Assembly (NCBI GenBank): GCA_040507895.1
Contig: JBEVNX010000018.1
Location: 1-6,974, forward strand
DNA from: JBEVNX01 sp040507895
GTDB lineage: Bacteria; Desulfobacterota; Binatia; JACPRU01
DNA: 6,974 nucleotides
Reading direction: 5' to 3'
A model generated the notes under the pieces. That model worked only from the letters and a program-made list of their open reading frames with translations. It had not been told where the DNA came from and did not search any database. The first letter of the stretch is position 1; every line of letters starts with the position of its first letter. Position numbers and translations under genes: made by a program. Shown piece after piece: positions 1-5,434 of the stretch.

Positions 1-2
1 GA

Positions 3-542
3 ATGCAAGGAGTGGCCCTGCTGCTCGCGGCGATCCTTGTCTCGATGGGCGCACCGCTCGCCCTGGCAGGCAGCAACGAGCAGCTCGTGCAGGATGCCAA
101 CCGAGCGCTCAAGAACCTCTACGCGAACAACACGGCGGCAAAACTGATCGGCCAGCAGGCCAAAGCGATTCTCGTCTTCCCGTCCATCGTCAAGGCGGGC
201 TTCATGTTCGGCGGGCAGATTGGCGACGGGGTCCTCTTCAAGAAGGGCAAGAGGGCCGGGATCTACAACTCCGTGGCGGCGTCTTACGGGTTCCAGGCCG
301 GCCTCCAGATATTCGGCTACGCGCTGTTCTTCATGAACGACCAGGCGCTCGCGTATCTCGACCAAAGCGGTGGCTTCGAGCTCGGCGTCGGCCCGAGCAT
401 CGTCGTCGTCGATCAGGGCATGGGCAAGTCGATGACCACGACGACGCTCACGCAGGACGTCTACGCCTTCATCTTCGATCAGAAGGGGCTGATGGCCGGT
501 ATGGGCATTCAGGGGTCGAAGATCACGAAGCTCTCCAACTAA
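3..542 (+). CDS. Secreted SYLF/YSC84-domain lipid-binding protein (start possibly upstream)
   Basis: The 179-residue product has a hydrophobic N-terminus (about residues 3-22) ending in an AxA-type cleavage site (LALA before GSNEQ), so it is probably exported to the periplasm or envelope. The rest matches the SYLF (YSC84, formerly DUF500) family. Visible landmarks are the lipid/actin-binding-type stretch around residues 58-80 (FPSIVKAGFMFGGQIGDGVL), YNSVAASYGFQAGLQ at 88-102, GFELGVGPSIVVVD near 124-137, and a C-terminal YAFIFDQKGLMAG segment near 154-166. Family members bind phosphoinositides in eukaryotes; in bacteria the role is not well defined. The visible start lies two bases from the window edge, so no ribosome binding site can be judged. 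The n-region lacks the usual Lys/Arg, so the real start is probably a few codons upstream. The next gene starts 48 bp downstream on the same strand, suggesting co-transcription. Confidence 0.85.
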   Translation: MQGVALLLAAILVSMGAPLALAGSNEQLVQDANRALKNLYANNTAAKLIGQQAKAILVFPSIVKAGFMFGGQIGDGVLFKKGKRAGIYNSVAASYGFQAGLQIFGYALFFMNDQALAYLDQSGGFELGVGPSIVVVDQGMGKSMTTTTLTQDVYAFIFDQKGLMAGMGIQGSKITKLSN

Positions 543-575
543 GAAAGCGTCGCCGCTCGATTGATGCCGATGAAG

Positions 576-582
576 AAGGGAG
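576..582 (+). promoter_or_regulatory. Ribosome binding site fixing the start of the Spy/CpxP-like gene
   Basis: AAGGGAG sits 8 nt before ATG 591. It favours this codon over the in-frame TTG/ATG codons at 561, 564 and 570, which would place non-signal-like residues in front of a complete signal peptide. Confidence 0.7.
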
Positions 583-590
583 CCAACACC

Positions 591-1100
591 ATGTCGAAGA
601 TACGCGTCTTGCTCGCCTCCACCTTGATCCTCGTCCTTTCCGCCTCTGCCGGGCGCGCCGCGGAGCCGAGCGGCGGGGAGGCCGAAAAGGCCAGCATCGA
701 TACGCTGCTCAACGCCATCCGCGCCAACCGCAAGGCCGTGGTCGGCGTCAACATGAAGCTCACCGACGACGAGGCGACCAAATTCTGGCCGGTCTACGAT
801 CGCTACCAGAAGGAGATGAGCGCGATCGGCGATCGCATGGTCGCTTTGCTCGGCGAATACGGCAAGAACTTTCGCGACATGGCCGACGACAAGGCCATGA
901 AGATCGTGGACGACTACCTCAACATCGAAGCCGACCGCGTGAAGGTGAAGCGCAGCTACGTCGAGGAGTTCGCCAAAGCCCTTCCCGGACGCAAGCTCGC
1001 TCGCTTCTACCAGATCGAGAACAAGATGGATGCCGTGATTCGCTACGAGATGGCGAAGACCATCCCCGTGGTCGAGGACGAAGCCCCGCCGACGAACTGA
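591..1100 (+). CDS. Small secreted helical protein, Spy/CpxP-like (LTxxE motif)
   Basis: This is a 169-residue exported protein. MSKIRVLLAS begins a signal peptide (basic n-region, hydrophobic residues 6-19) with cleavage likely near GRAA (21-24). The mature part is charged and almost entirely helical in pattern. It has an LTDDE motif at 57-61 followed by FWPVYDRY at 65-72, and a second conserved-looking block LPGRKLARFYQIENK at 131-145. This arrangement recalls the LTxxQ periplasmic proteins (Spy/CpxP/Zra-like) that bind unfolded proteins or metals, but the motif has Glu rather than Gln, so membership is tentative. I chose ATG 591 because AAGGGAG (576-582) lies 8 nt upstream. In-frame starts at 561, 564 and 570 would add residues in front of the signal peptide and have no comparable site. 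It follows the SYLF gene and probably shares its transcript. Its stop abuts a strong hairpin. Confidence 0.8.
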   Translation: MSKIRVLLASTLILVLSASAGRAAEPSGGEAEKASIDTLLNAIRANRKAVVGVNMKLTDDEATKFWPVYDRYQKEMSAIGDRMVALLGEYGKNFRDMADDKAMKIVDDYLNIEADRVKVKRSYVEEFAKALPGRKLARFYQIENKMDAVIRYEMAKTIPVVEDEAPPTN

Positions 1101-1104
1101 GCTC

Positions 1105-1159
1105 GCCGCCCCGGGGTCGGGCGGAGGCCGTGGAGCCTCTGCCCGGCCCCGGGAGCGGC
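1105..1159. terminator. Long GC-rich hairpin between convergent genes, probable bidirectional terminator
   Basis: Positions 1110-1128 pair with 1135-1153 as a 19-bp stem with only two G-T wobbles (1117/1146 and 1123/1140) and a 6-nt loop (1129-1134). If A1154 is bulged, the stem extends by five more pairs (1105-1109 with 1155-1159). The hairpin fills almost all of the 59-bp gap between the stop of the + strand gene (1098-1100) and the stop of the - strand gene (1160-1162). Location and symmetry suggest that it ends or protects both transcripts. No T-tract follows the stem on either strand, so it is not a classical intrinsic terminator. It may instead work with Rho or as a 3'-end stabiliser. 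Confidence 0.65.
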
Positions 1160-3256
1160 TCACGCCAGGAAGTACGTGAGCCGGATGAAGAACGTGTCGC
1201 GGTCCGCATAGTAGTGTAGCCCGCCGTTGTCCTCGGCTCTCTTGCTACCCATGTAGAGGACCTCTCCCAGCCTCACTTCCACTTTGGGCGTCACGAAGTA
1301 GGCGGCCTGCGCGTAGAAGAGCGGCACGAGCTGGTTCGGGTCGAAGGCGAACGCCAGCACCGGGCGAAGCCGCTGGTACATGAAGAAGCCCGTCCCCGAG
1401 AGCGTGAAGAACGGGTTCCAGTGCTGGTAGCGGTTGGTGAACGAGGTGGCGTTGTCTACGTGATCCGCGTGCGCGTTGTACTCGTTCAGGAATTGGAAGC
1501 TCACCACCCACTGGTCGCTCAACAGCGAGCGAAGCAGCGGATTGCTGAACGTGCGGCCGTAGCTCGAAGCGATCGAGCTCGTCCAGTCGGCGCCGATCAT
1601 GCTGCGCCACACCTGCGTGTACCGCTTCGCGCGGGTCTCGAAGTCGCGAAGCGTTGGCACCGCGAGGCGCGTATTCGGTCCCGGAGCGAGTGACGCGCAG
1701 GCGGCCTGGTCCCCGCCGGCGCACGCCACCGTCGCGTCGCGCTGCGCGAGCAGGCGCTCAGGGCTGTTGTTGGAGAGCTGCCGCGGCTCCTTGGTGCTGA
1801 AGCTCTGCTCGACGCGGAAGACCAGGCCCGTGTATTCGTCGTTGTAGTTCATCGTCGCGCCGATGACGTGAGTCCACGGGTGGAAGACCGGAATGTCGAG
1901 GCAGGCGGAGGTGTGCACCAACCCATCCCCCGGGACCGGCAGGACCGGCTGGTACGACATGAGGTCCTTGCCGGTGTGGTTCTGCGGGCTCTTCGGGTCT
2001 GAGTAGACCGAGCCATCGAACGACCCGGTGAACGCCGGGTTCAGCGCGTGGGGGTCGAGGATGAACTCGCCGTGGCCGTTCGTGTGCCGGCTCTGCAGGC
2101 AGTTGAGGATCTGCTGGTCTTGACCGTCGGGGATGCCGTTGCCGTTGGTGTCCGGGGTGAGGGCGGCGGCGACCGCGCGCGCTTGGACGTCGGGCTGGAG
2201 GGCGCCGGTGCCCGGGAGAGACGGATCGAAGATCTGCGAGAACGCCACCGCCGAGGAGGCGCTGTCGGACCGCTTGAATAGATAGTTGAGCGTGAAGTTC
2301 GCATTCCCGAAGGTCGTGCCGAGGATGCGCACGCCAGCCATCATCGCGTCGACCGACAGCTCGGAGGGGGGCACGTCGTTGCGGATGAGGTACATGAAGT
2401 CCGCGAGGCTGCCGTCCGCGGTCTGCAGCACTGCCGGGGAGTCGCCGTAACGGGCGCCGACTCGTCCGAGCTCCCACGGGGCGCGCACCTGACGGAACGG
2501 CTCGGCGAGGTTGCGCTGGAATCCGGTGAGCACGTTGTGCTGGAGCGTGGTGAGCTTGAAGGTCTCGCCGAAGAGCACGTTCTGCTGGCTGGCCTGCGGG
2601 CGGGCGTTCGGCGAGAACAAGAACTCGAGGCCGACGGAGTTCAGGTAGCGGTTGAGGTCGCCGAAGTCGTAGAGGCCCTTGAGGATCCACAGCGGCTGGC
2701 GAAAGTCGGCGAAATCCTCGCCCACGGGTCCGTTCTGGCGGATGTCGAGCGGGTTGACGACGTCGAGCGAGCGGAAGAGATCCGCCTCGCCCCACACCAC
2801 CTGCTGCTTGCCGATGCGGAACGAGAGGTTCCGCAGCGCCCCTCCGAATCCGAGATCGACGAACAGCTCGCGCGGCGTCCTACCTTCGGGGAACTCGAAG
2901 TCTCCGCGGTCGTAGCCGCGCCGCGTGTAGGTGCCGCGGAGCAGGTACGCGGAATCGAGCCGCCCGCGGTAGAGCATGTTGAACCGGAACGTCTTGAGCG
3001 GACCCCAGCTCTCGCCAGTTCCCGGCGCGATGAGGTCGTACTTCAAATCGAAGCGGACCTCGTTTCGCCACTGCACCCAGTTGATGCTGTGCGCGTCGTT
3101 GTGCTGGAAGGTGTTCTGCGTGGCCACTCGCGCCGCGAGCTCGCCGCGCTGGTTGTCGAAGGATTGGGCGGCGTGCGCCACGGGCGCGTATGAGAAGGAG
3201 GCCAGCAATCCCGCGCAATAGCCGATCCGGAAGAGCCACTTGCTTCGTGCAGTCAT
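1160..3256 (-). CDS. DUF1302-family outer-membrane beta-barrel protein
   Basis: This 698-residue protein has a signal peptide (MTARSKWLFR, hydrophobic 8-21, cleavage near VAHA at 26-29). It is followed by long runs of alternating aromatic and polar residues typical of an outer-membrane barrel. The family signature is visible at about 147-171: RIGKQQVVWGEADLF followed by RSLDVVNPLD, the usual 'WGE...NP.D' core of DUF1302. Family members are often encoded with a DUF1329 partner and with transporters or catabolic genes; no DUF1329 gene is in this window. The C-terminus ends in RLTYFLA, a barrel-like last strand with an extra residue after the aromatic. ATG 3256 was chosen because AAGGAGG lies just upstream and the signal peptide starts there; the open frame continues to 3583 but that part is not protein-like. 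Residues about 340-530 look like an insert, with an EF-hand-like loop (369-380) and all four mature-protein cysteines (386, 452, 512, 520). The molecular function is unknown; lipid or hydrophobic-compound transport is inference. Confidence 0.85.
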   Translation of the reverse strand: MTARSKWLFRIGYCAGLLASFSYAPVAHAAQSFDNQRGELAARVATQNTFQHNDAHSINWVQWRNEVRFDLKYDLIAPGTGESWGPLKTFRFNMLYRGRLDSAYLLRGTYTRRGYDRGDFEFPEGRTPRELFVDLGFGGALRNLSFRIGKQQVVWGEADLFRSLDVVNPLDIRQNGPVGEDFADFRQPLWILKGLYDFGDLNRYLNSVGLEFLFSPNARPQASQQNVLFGETFKLTTLQHNVLTGFQRNLAEPFRQVRAPWELGRVGARYGDSPAVLQTADGSLADFMYLIRNDVPPSELSVDAMMAGVRILGTTFGNANFTLNYLFKRSDSASSAVAFSQIFDPSLPGTGALQPDVQARAVAAALTPDTNGNGIPDGQDQQILNCLQSRHTNGHGEFILDPHALNPAFTGSFDGSVYSDPKSPQNHTGKDLMSYQPVLPVPGDGLVHTSACLDIPVFHPWTHVIGATMNYNDEYTGLVFRVEQSFSTKEPRQLSNNSPERLLAQRDATVACAGGDQAACASLAPGPNTRLAVPTLRDFETRAKRYTQVWRSMIGADWTSSIASSYGRTFSNPLLRSLLSDQWVVSFQFLNEYNAHADHVDNATSFTNRYQHWNPFFTLSGTGFFMYQRLRPVLAFAFDPNQLVPLFYAQAAYFVTPKVEVRLGEVLYMGSKRAEDNGGLHYYADRDTFFIRLTYFLA
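2117..2152 (-). other. EF-hand-like calcium-binding loop inside the DUF1302 protein
   Basis: These codons encode residues 369-380, DTNGNGIPDGQD. The spacing D-x-N-x-N-G-I-x-D-x-x-D places oxygen ligands at loop positions 1, 3, 5, 9 and 12, with Gly at 6 and a hydrophobic residue at 7. This is the pattern of EF-hand, dockerin and thrombospondin type-3 calcium loops. Such loops are common in secreted proteins. Calcium binding is inferred from the pattern only. Confidence 0.6.
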
Positions 3257-3260
3257 GGGA

Positions 3261-3267
3261 CCTCCTT
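3261..3267 (-). promoter_or_regulatory. Ribosome binding site of the DUF1302 gene
   Basis: On the minus strand AAGGAGG lies 4 nt before ATG 3256. The match to the anti-Shine-Dalgarno sequence is near perfect though the spacing is short. It supports this start against the longer open frame reaching 3583. Confidence 0.75.
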
Positions 3268-3319
3268 GGTACAACGCGGCCCCAACCGCACGATCCCGGC
3301 CCGCGCGCGTTGCTCGAAC

Positions 3320-3349
3320 AGCTAACGCCAACGGCGAAAGGTAAGTCAA
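3320..3349 (-). promoter_or_regulatory. Candidate sigma70-type promoter for the DUF1302 gene
   Basis: On the minus strand TTGACT (3349-3344) is followed after 18 nt by TTAGCT (3325-3320). The -35 box is one base from consensus and the -10 box is moderate. The predicted transcript would have a leader of roughly 55-60 nt before ATG 3256. Support is by motif and position only. Confidence 0.4.
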
Positions 3350-3403
3350 TCGGTAAACGGTGGTCGCTTGGCTGCCGCTCGGCTCGCTCGCCTCAAAGCG
3401 ACC

Positions 3404-3433
3404 TTGACCCTCTACGAGCTTGGCGGCTAGGGG
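3404..3433 (+). promoter_or_regulatory. Weak candidate promoter for the SDR gene
   Basis: TTGACC (3404-3409) is followed after 18 nt by TAGGGG (3428-3433). The -35 box is good but the -10 box is poor. It is placed sensibly, about 35 nt before ATG 3468, but could be chance. Confidence 0.2.
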
Positions 3434-3453
3434 TTGGCGAGCCAGATCGGCGA

Positions 3454-3461
3454 AGAGGGAG
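3454..3461 (+). promoter_or_regulatory. Ribosome binding site fixing the SDR start
   Basis: AGAGGGAG ends 6 nt before ATG 3468. It decides between this start and the in-frame upstream codon at 3420, which would add 16 residues in front of the conserved SDR N-terminus. Confidence 0.7.
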
Positions 3462-3467
3462 ACATCG

Positions 3468-4325
3468 ATGGGCAAGCTCGATGGGAAGGTCGCAGTCATC
3501 ACCGGAGGAGCGAGCGGAATGGGCGCGGGCACGGTGCGCCGCTTCGTGGCCGAAGGCGCGCGCGTGGTCGTCGCGGACGTCACCGACGAGCGCGGTCGAG
3601 CCCTGGCCGGAGAGCTCGGCGCGGCGGCGCTCTATGCGCACACCGACGTCACTCGCGAAGACGAAGTCGCCGCGGCGATCGCTCTCGCGGTCGATCGCTG
3701 GGGTCGCCTCGACTGCGTCTTCAACAATGCGGGCTTCGGCGGCGTGGACGAGATCCTCGAGGCGATCCCGATGGACGGCTATCAGCAGACGATGGACGTT
3801 CTCGTCAAAGGCGTGCTGCTCGGCATCAAGCACGCCGCGCCGATCATGAAGAAACAGCGCTCGGGGAGCATCGTCAACACCGGCAGCGTGGCCGGGATGC
3901 AGGCGGGATATGGCCCCCACGTGTACAGCGTCGCCAAGGCCGCGGTCATTCATCTGTCGCGCGTGGCCGCCATGGAGCTCGGCGAATGGGGCGTGCGCGT
4001 CAACTGCATTTGCCCCGGAGGGATCGTGACGCCGATCTTCGCCAAGGCGCTCGGCCTCCCGCCCGAGAAGGCGGACGAGACGCTCGGCGCGGTGAGCGAG
4101 GCGCTGCGGCTCTTCCAGGCGATCCCGCGGCCCGGCCATCCCGCGGACATCGCTTCGGCGGCGCTGTTTCTCGCCAGCGACGAGTCGGCCTTCGTCAACG
4201 GCCACGCGATGGTCGTCGATGGAGGACTGACGGCCGGGCGCCGCTTCAGCGATGCGCAGGAGTCCTGGAACACGTTCCGCGACTTGATGGGAATTCCCCG
4301 GAAGGAGACTCCCCGCCCGAGCTGA
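3468..4325 (+). CDS. Classical short-chain dehydrogenase/reductase (SDR), probably NAD(H)-dependent
   Basis: This 285-residue Rossmann-fold oxidoreductase interconverts an alcohol and a ketone; its substrate is unknown. Landmarks are TGGASGMG at 12-19 (cofactor glycines G13, G17, G19), acidic D37 at the end of the second strand (favouring NAD over NADP), D60, NNAG at 86-89, Ser140 and the YSVAK active site (Tyr153, Lys157), and CPGG...TP at 182-189. VVDGG at 249-253 is followed by a roughly 30-residue tail. The helix-4 asparagine of the usual N-S-Y-K tetrad appears to be Leu112 (MDVLVKGVLLG). From memory this occurs in a subset of related SDRs, so it may be a subfamily trait rather than inactivation. 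The gene is divergent from the DUF1302 gene and ends 8 bp from the stop of the LLM oxidoreductase gene facing it. The arrangement suggests a shared pathway but separate transcription. Confidence 0.92.
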   Translation: MGKLDGKVAVITGGASGMGAGTVRRFVAEGARVVVADVTDERGRALAGELGAAALYAHTDVTREDEVAAAIALAVDRWGRLDCVFNNAGFGGVDEILEAIPMDGYQQTMDVLVKGVLLGIKHAAPIMKKQRSGSIVNTGSVAGMQAGYGPHVYSVAKAAVIHLSRVAAMELGEWGVRVNCICPGGIVTPIFAKALGLPPEKADETLGAVSEALRLFQAIPRPGHPADIASAALFLASDESAFVNGHAMVVDGGLTAGRRFSDAQESWNTFRDLMGIPRKETPRPS

Positions 4326-4333
4326 GAAGCGCG

Positions 4334-5434
4334 CTACGAACGGGAGCCGGCGAGGCTCGCTCGAGCCGCGTCGGCGCTCGCCGGGCGGATGGTCCGGACG
4401 AGCTCGGCGAGACTCTCGCGGTCTCTCTCGTTTCGCACCGCGATCGAGAACTCGCAGTGCGTGACGACCGGGCCGAATCGCTCGAGGAGCTTGCGACCGA
4501 TCACGTCGTAGGTCCCGACGACGACGAACTGGCGAAGCACGTCGTCGGTGATGAGGCGCGGCAGCTCCTCCCACCGTTGCGCGCGGGAAAGCACCTTCGC
4601 TTCGTCGGCGAGGTCGCCGAGGCCGCGGTGCTCGAAAGCCGCGAAGTAGCTCGGCGTCGATGCGTAGAACGCGATACGGGCGCGGGCGTCGCGAACCTTG
4701 TCTTCGAGGAGCGCCGCGTCGGGCGCGGCGGCGACGAGGGGCTTCATCGCCACGGCGAAGTCGCGCAGAGAGCGCCCCGCCCGCGCGGCGCCGGCGCGCA
4801 CGGCGGGCAGCATCACGTCGGCGATGTAAGACGGCGTGCAGACTGGGTGCGGTCGGATGCCGTCGGCGACTTCACCCGCCACGCGGCACATGATCGGATT
4901 GACCGCGGCGAGATGAATGGGGATCTCGGGATGATCGATCGGGCCCGGGTTGAACAGCGGCACCACGAGATTCAGGCGATAATGCTCGCCGTGGAAATCG
5001 AGCGCCGTGCCGTTCTGCCAACAATCCCAGATCGCACGCACCGCCTGCACGTACTCGCGCATGTGCGGCGCCGGAGCCGACCAGGAGAGACCGTAGCGCC
5101 GCTCGATGTGACCCTTCACCTGCGATCCGAGTCCCAGCGTGAACCGGCCGCGCGAAAGCTTTTGGAGCGTCCAGGCGCTCATCGCCGTGACCGCCGGGCT
5201 GCGCGAAAAAGCGATCGCGACGGCGGTACCGAGCCGAAGCGTCGTCGTCGCCTGGGCGGCGAGCGCCAGGACCACGAAGGGATCCTCCTTCGTCTCCTCG
5301 ACGACGAAACCGTCGTAGCCGAGGGCCTCGATCATCTGTGCGTCGCGCGCGACCGTATGAAGGTCGAGCGGCGTCTCCGGTGCGCGCAAGCCCGGGTCCA
5401 CCTTGCCGAGGGGTAGCAGCGTCTCGAGCTTCAT
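4334..5434 (-). CDS. LLM-class flavin-dependent oxidoreductase, F420-type (MSMEG_2256-like)
   Basis: This 366-residue luciferase-like TIM-barrel protein has an N-terminus (MKLETLLPLG), an ARDAQMIEALGYDGFVVEET stretch at 29-48, LRLGTAVAIAFSRSP at 67-80, LSRGRFTLGLGSQ at 93-105 and EIPIHLAAVNP at 170-180. The C-terminal part includes GTYDVIGRKLLERFG at 307-321. This pattern resembles the actinobacterial 'probable F420-dependent oxidoreductase, MSMEG_2256 family' (TIGR03617). Relatives use reduced F420 or FMN for hydride transfer or oxygenation; which cofactor is used here cannot be told from sequence alone. ATG 5434 overlaps the P450 stop in ATGA, indicating translational coupling; only a weak GGTGG lies upstream. 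The open frame extends far upstream out of register with the P450, but that part is an artefact of GC-rich codon use. It is the last gene of the minus-strand operon and its stop faces that of the SDR. Confidence 0.9.
   Translation of the reverse strand: MKLETLLPLGKVDPGLRAPETPLDLHTVARDAQMIEALGYDGFVVEETKEDPFVVLALAAQATTTLRLGTAVAIAFSRSPAVTAMSAWTLQKLSRGRFTLGLGSQVKGHIERRYGLSWSAPAPHMREYVQAVRAIWDCWQNGTALDFHGEHYRLNLVVPLFNPGPIDHPEIPIHLAAVNPIMCRVAGEVADGIRPHPVCTPSYIADVMLPAVRAGAARAGRSLRDFAVAMKPLVAAAPDAALLEDKVRDARARIAFYASTPSYFAAFEHRGLGDLADEAKVLSRAQRWEELPRLITDDVLRQFVVVGTYDVIGRKLLERFGPVVTHCEFSIAVRNERDRESLAELVRTIRPASADAARASLAGSRS
4347..4384. repeat. Inverted repeat at the convergent SDR/LLM 3' ends
   Basis: CCGGCGAG (4347-4354) is perfectly repeated inverted at 4377-4384. 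Between the arms lies a second, smaller inverted pair (GGCTC at 4354-4358 with GAGCC at 4363-4367). It lies in the final codons of the LLM gene, 22 bp past the SDR stop, and could help end the SDR transcript. There is no T-tract, and such repeats arise easily in GC-rich coding DNA. Confidence 0.25.
5431..5434 (-). promoter_or_regulatory. ATGA stop/start overlap, P450 to LLM oxidoreductase
   Basis: On the minus strand the LLM start codon (5434-5432) and the P450 stop (5433-5431) share ATGA. This is a typical coupling junction and shows that the two are co-transcribed. Confidence 0.85.

Larger units (their letters stand above)
3257..3467. promoter_or_regulatory. Divergent intergenic control region between DUF1302 and SDR genes
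   Basis: This 211-bp gap separates two genes transcribed away from each other, so it should hold both promoters and any shared operator. It contains the least GC-rich patch of the neighbourhood (about 3340-3358). There GGTAA occurs twice, 12 bp apart (3340-3344 and 3352-3356), overlapping the candidate -35 element of the DUF1302 promoter. No regulator gene is adjacent and no convincing long palindrome was found. Confidence 0.6.

Noticed and set aside
1758..2795. 345-codon minus-strand frame inside the DUF1302 gene
   Set aside because: Low-complexity Arg/Pro/Ala translation without motifs; a frame-shifted shadow of the real gene.
3311..3326. Imperfect palindrome (TGCTCGAACAGCTAAC region) as a regulator operator
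   Set aside because: The arms match for only a few bases and one arm has an extra base; it is too weak to call above chance in GC-rich DNA.
3257..3583. N-terminal extension of the DUF1302 gene to 3583
   Set aside because: The added 109 residues would precede a complete signal peptide and run into the divergent SDR gene. A near-perfect ribosome binding site supports ATG 3256.
3434..5416. 660-codon open frame on the + strand running across the SDR and the antisense of the LLM gene
   Set aside because: Its translation is Arg/Ala/Gly-rich with no family motifs. It overlaps two well-supported genes, the SDR in a different frame and the LLM gene antisense. It is a by-product of GC-rich third positions.
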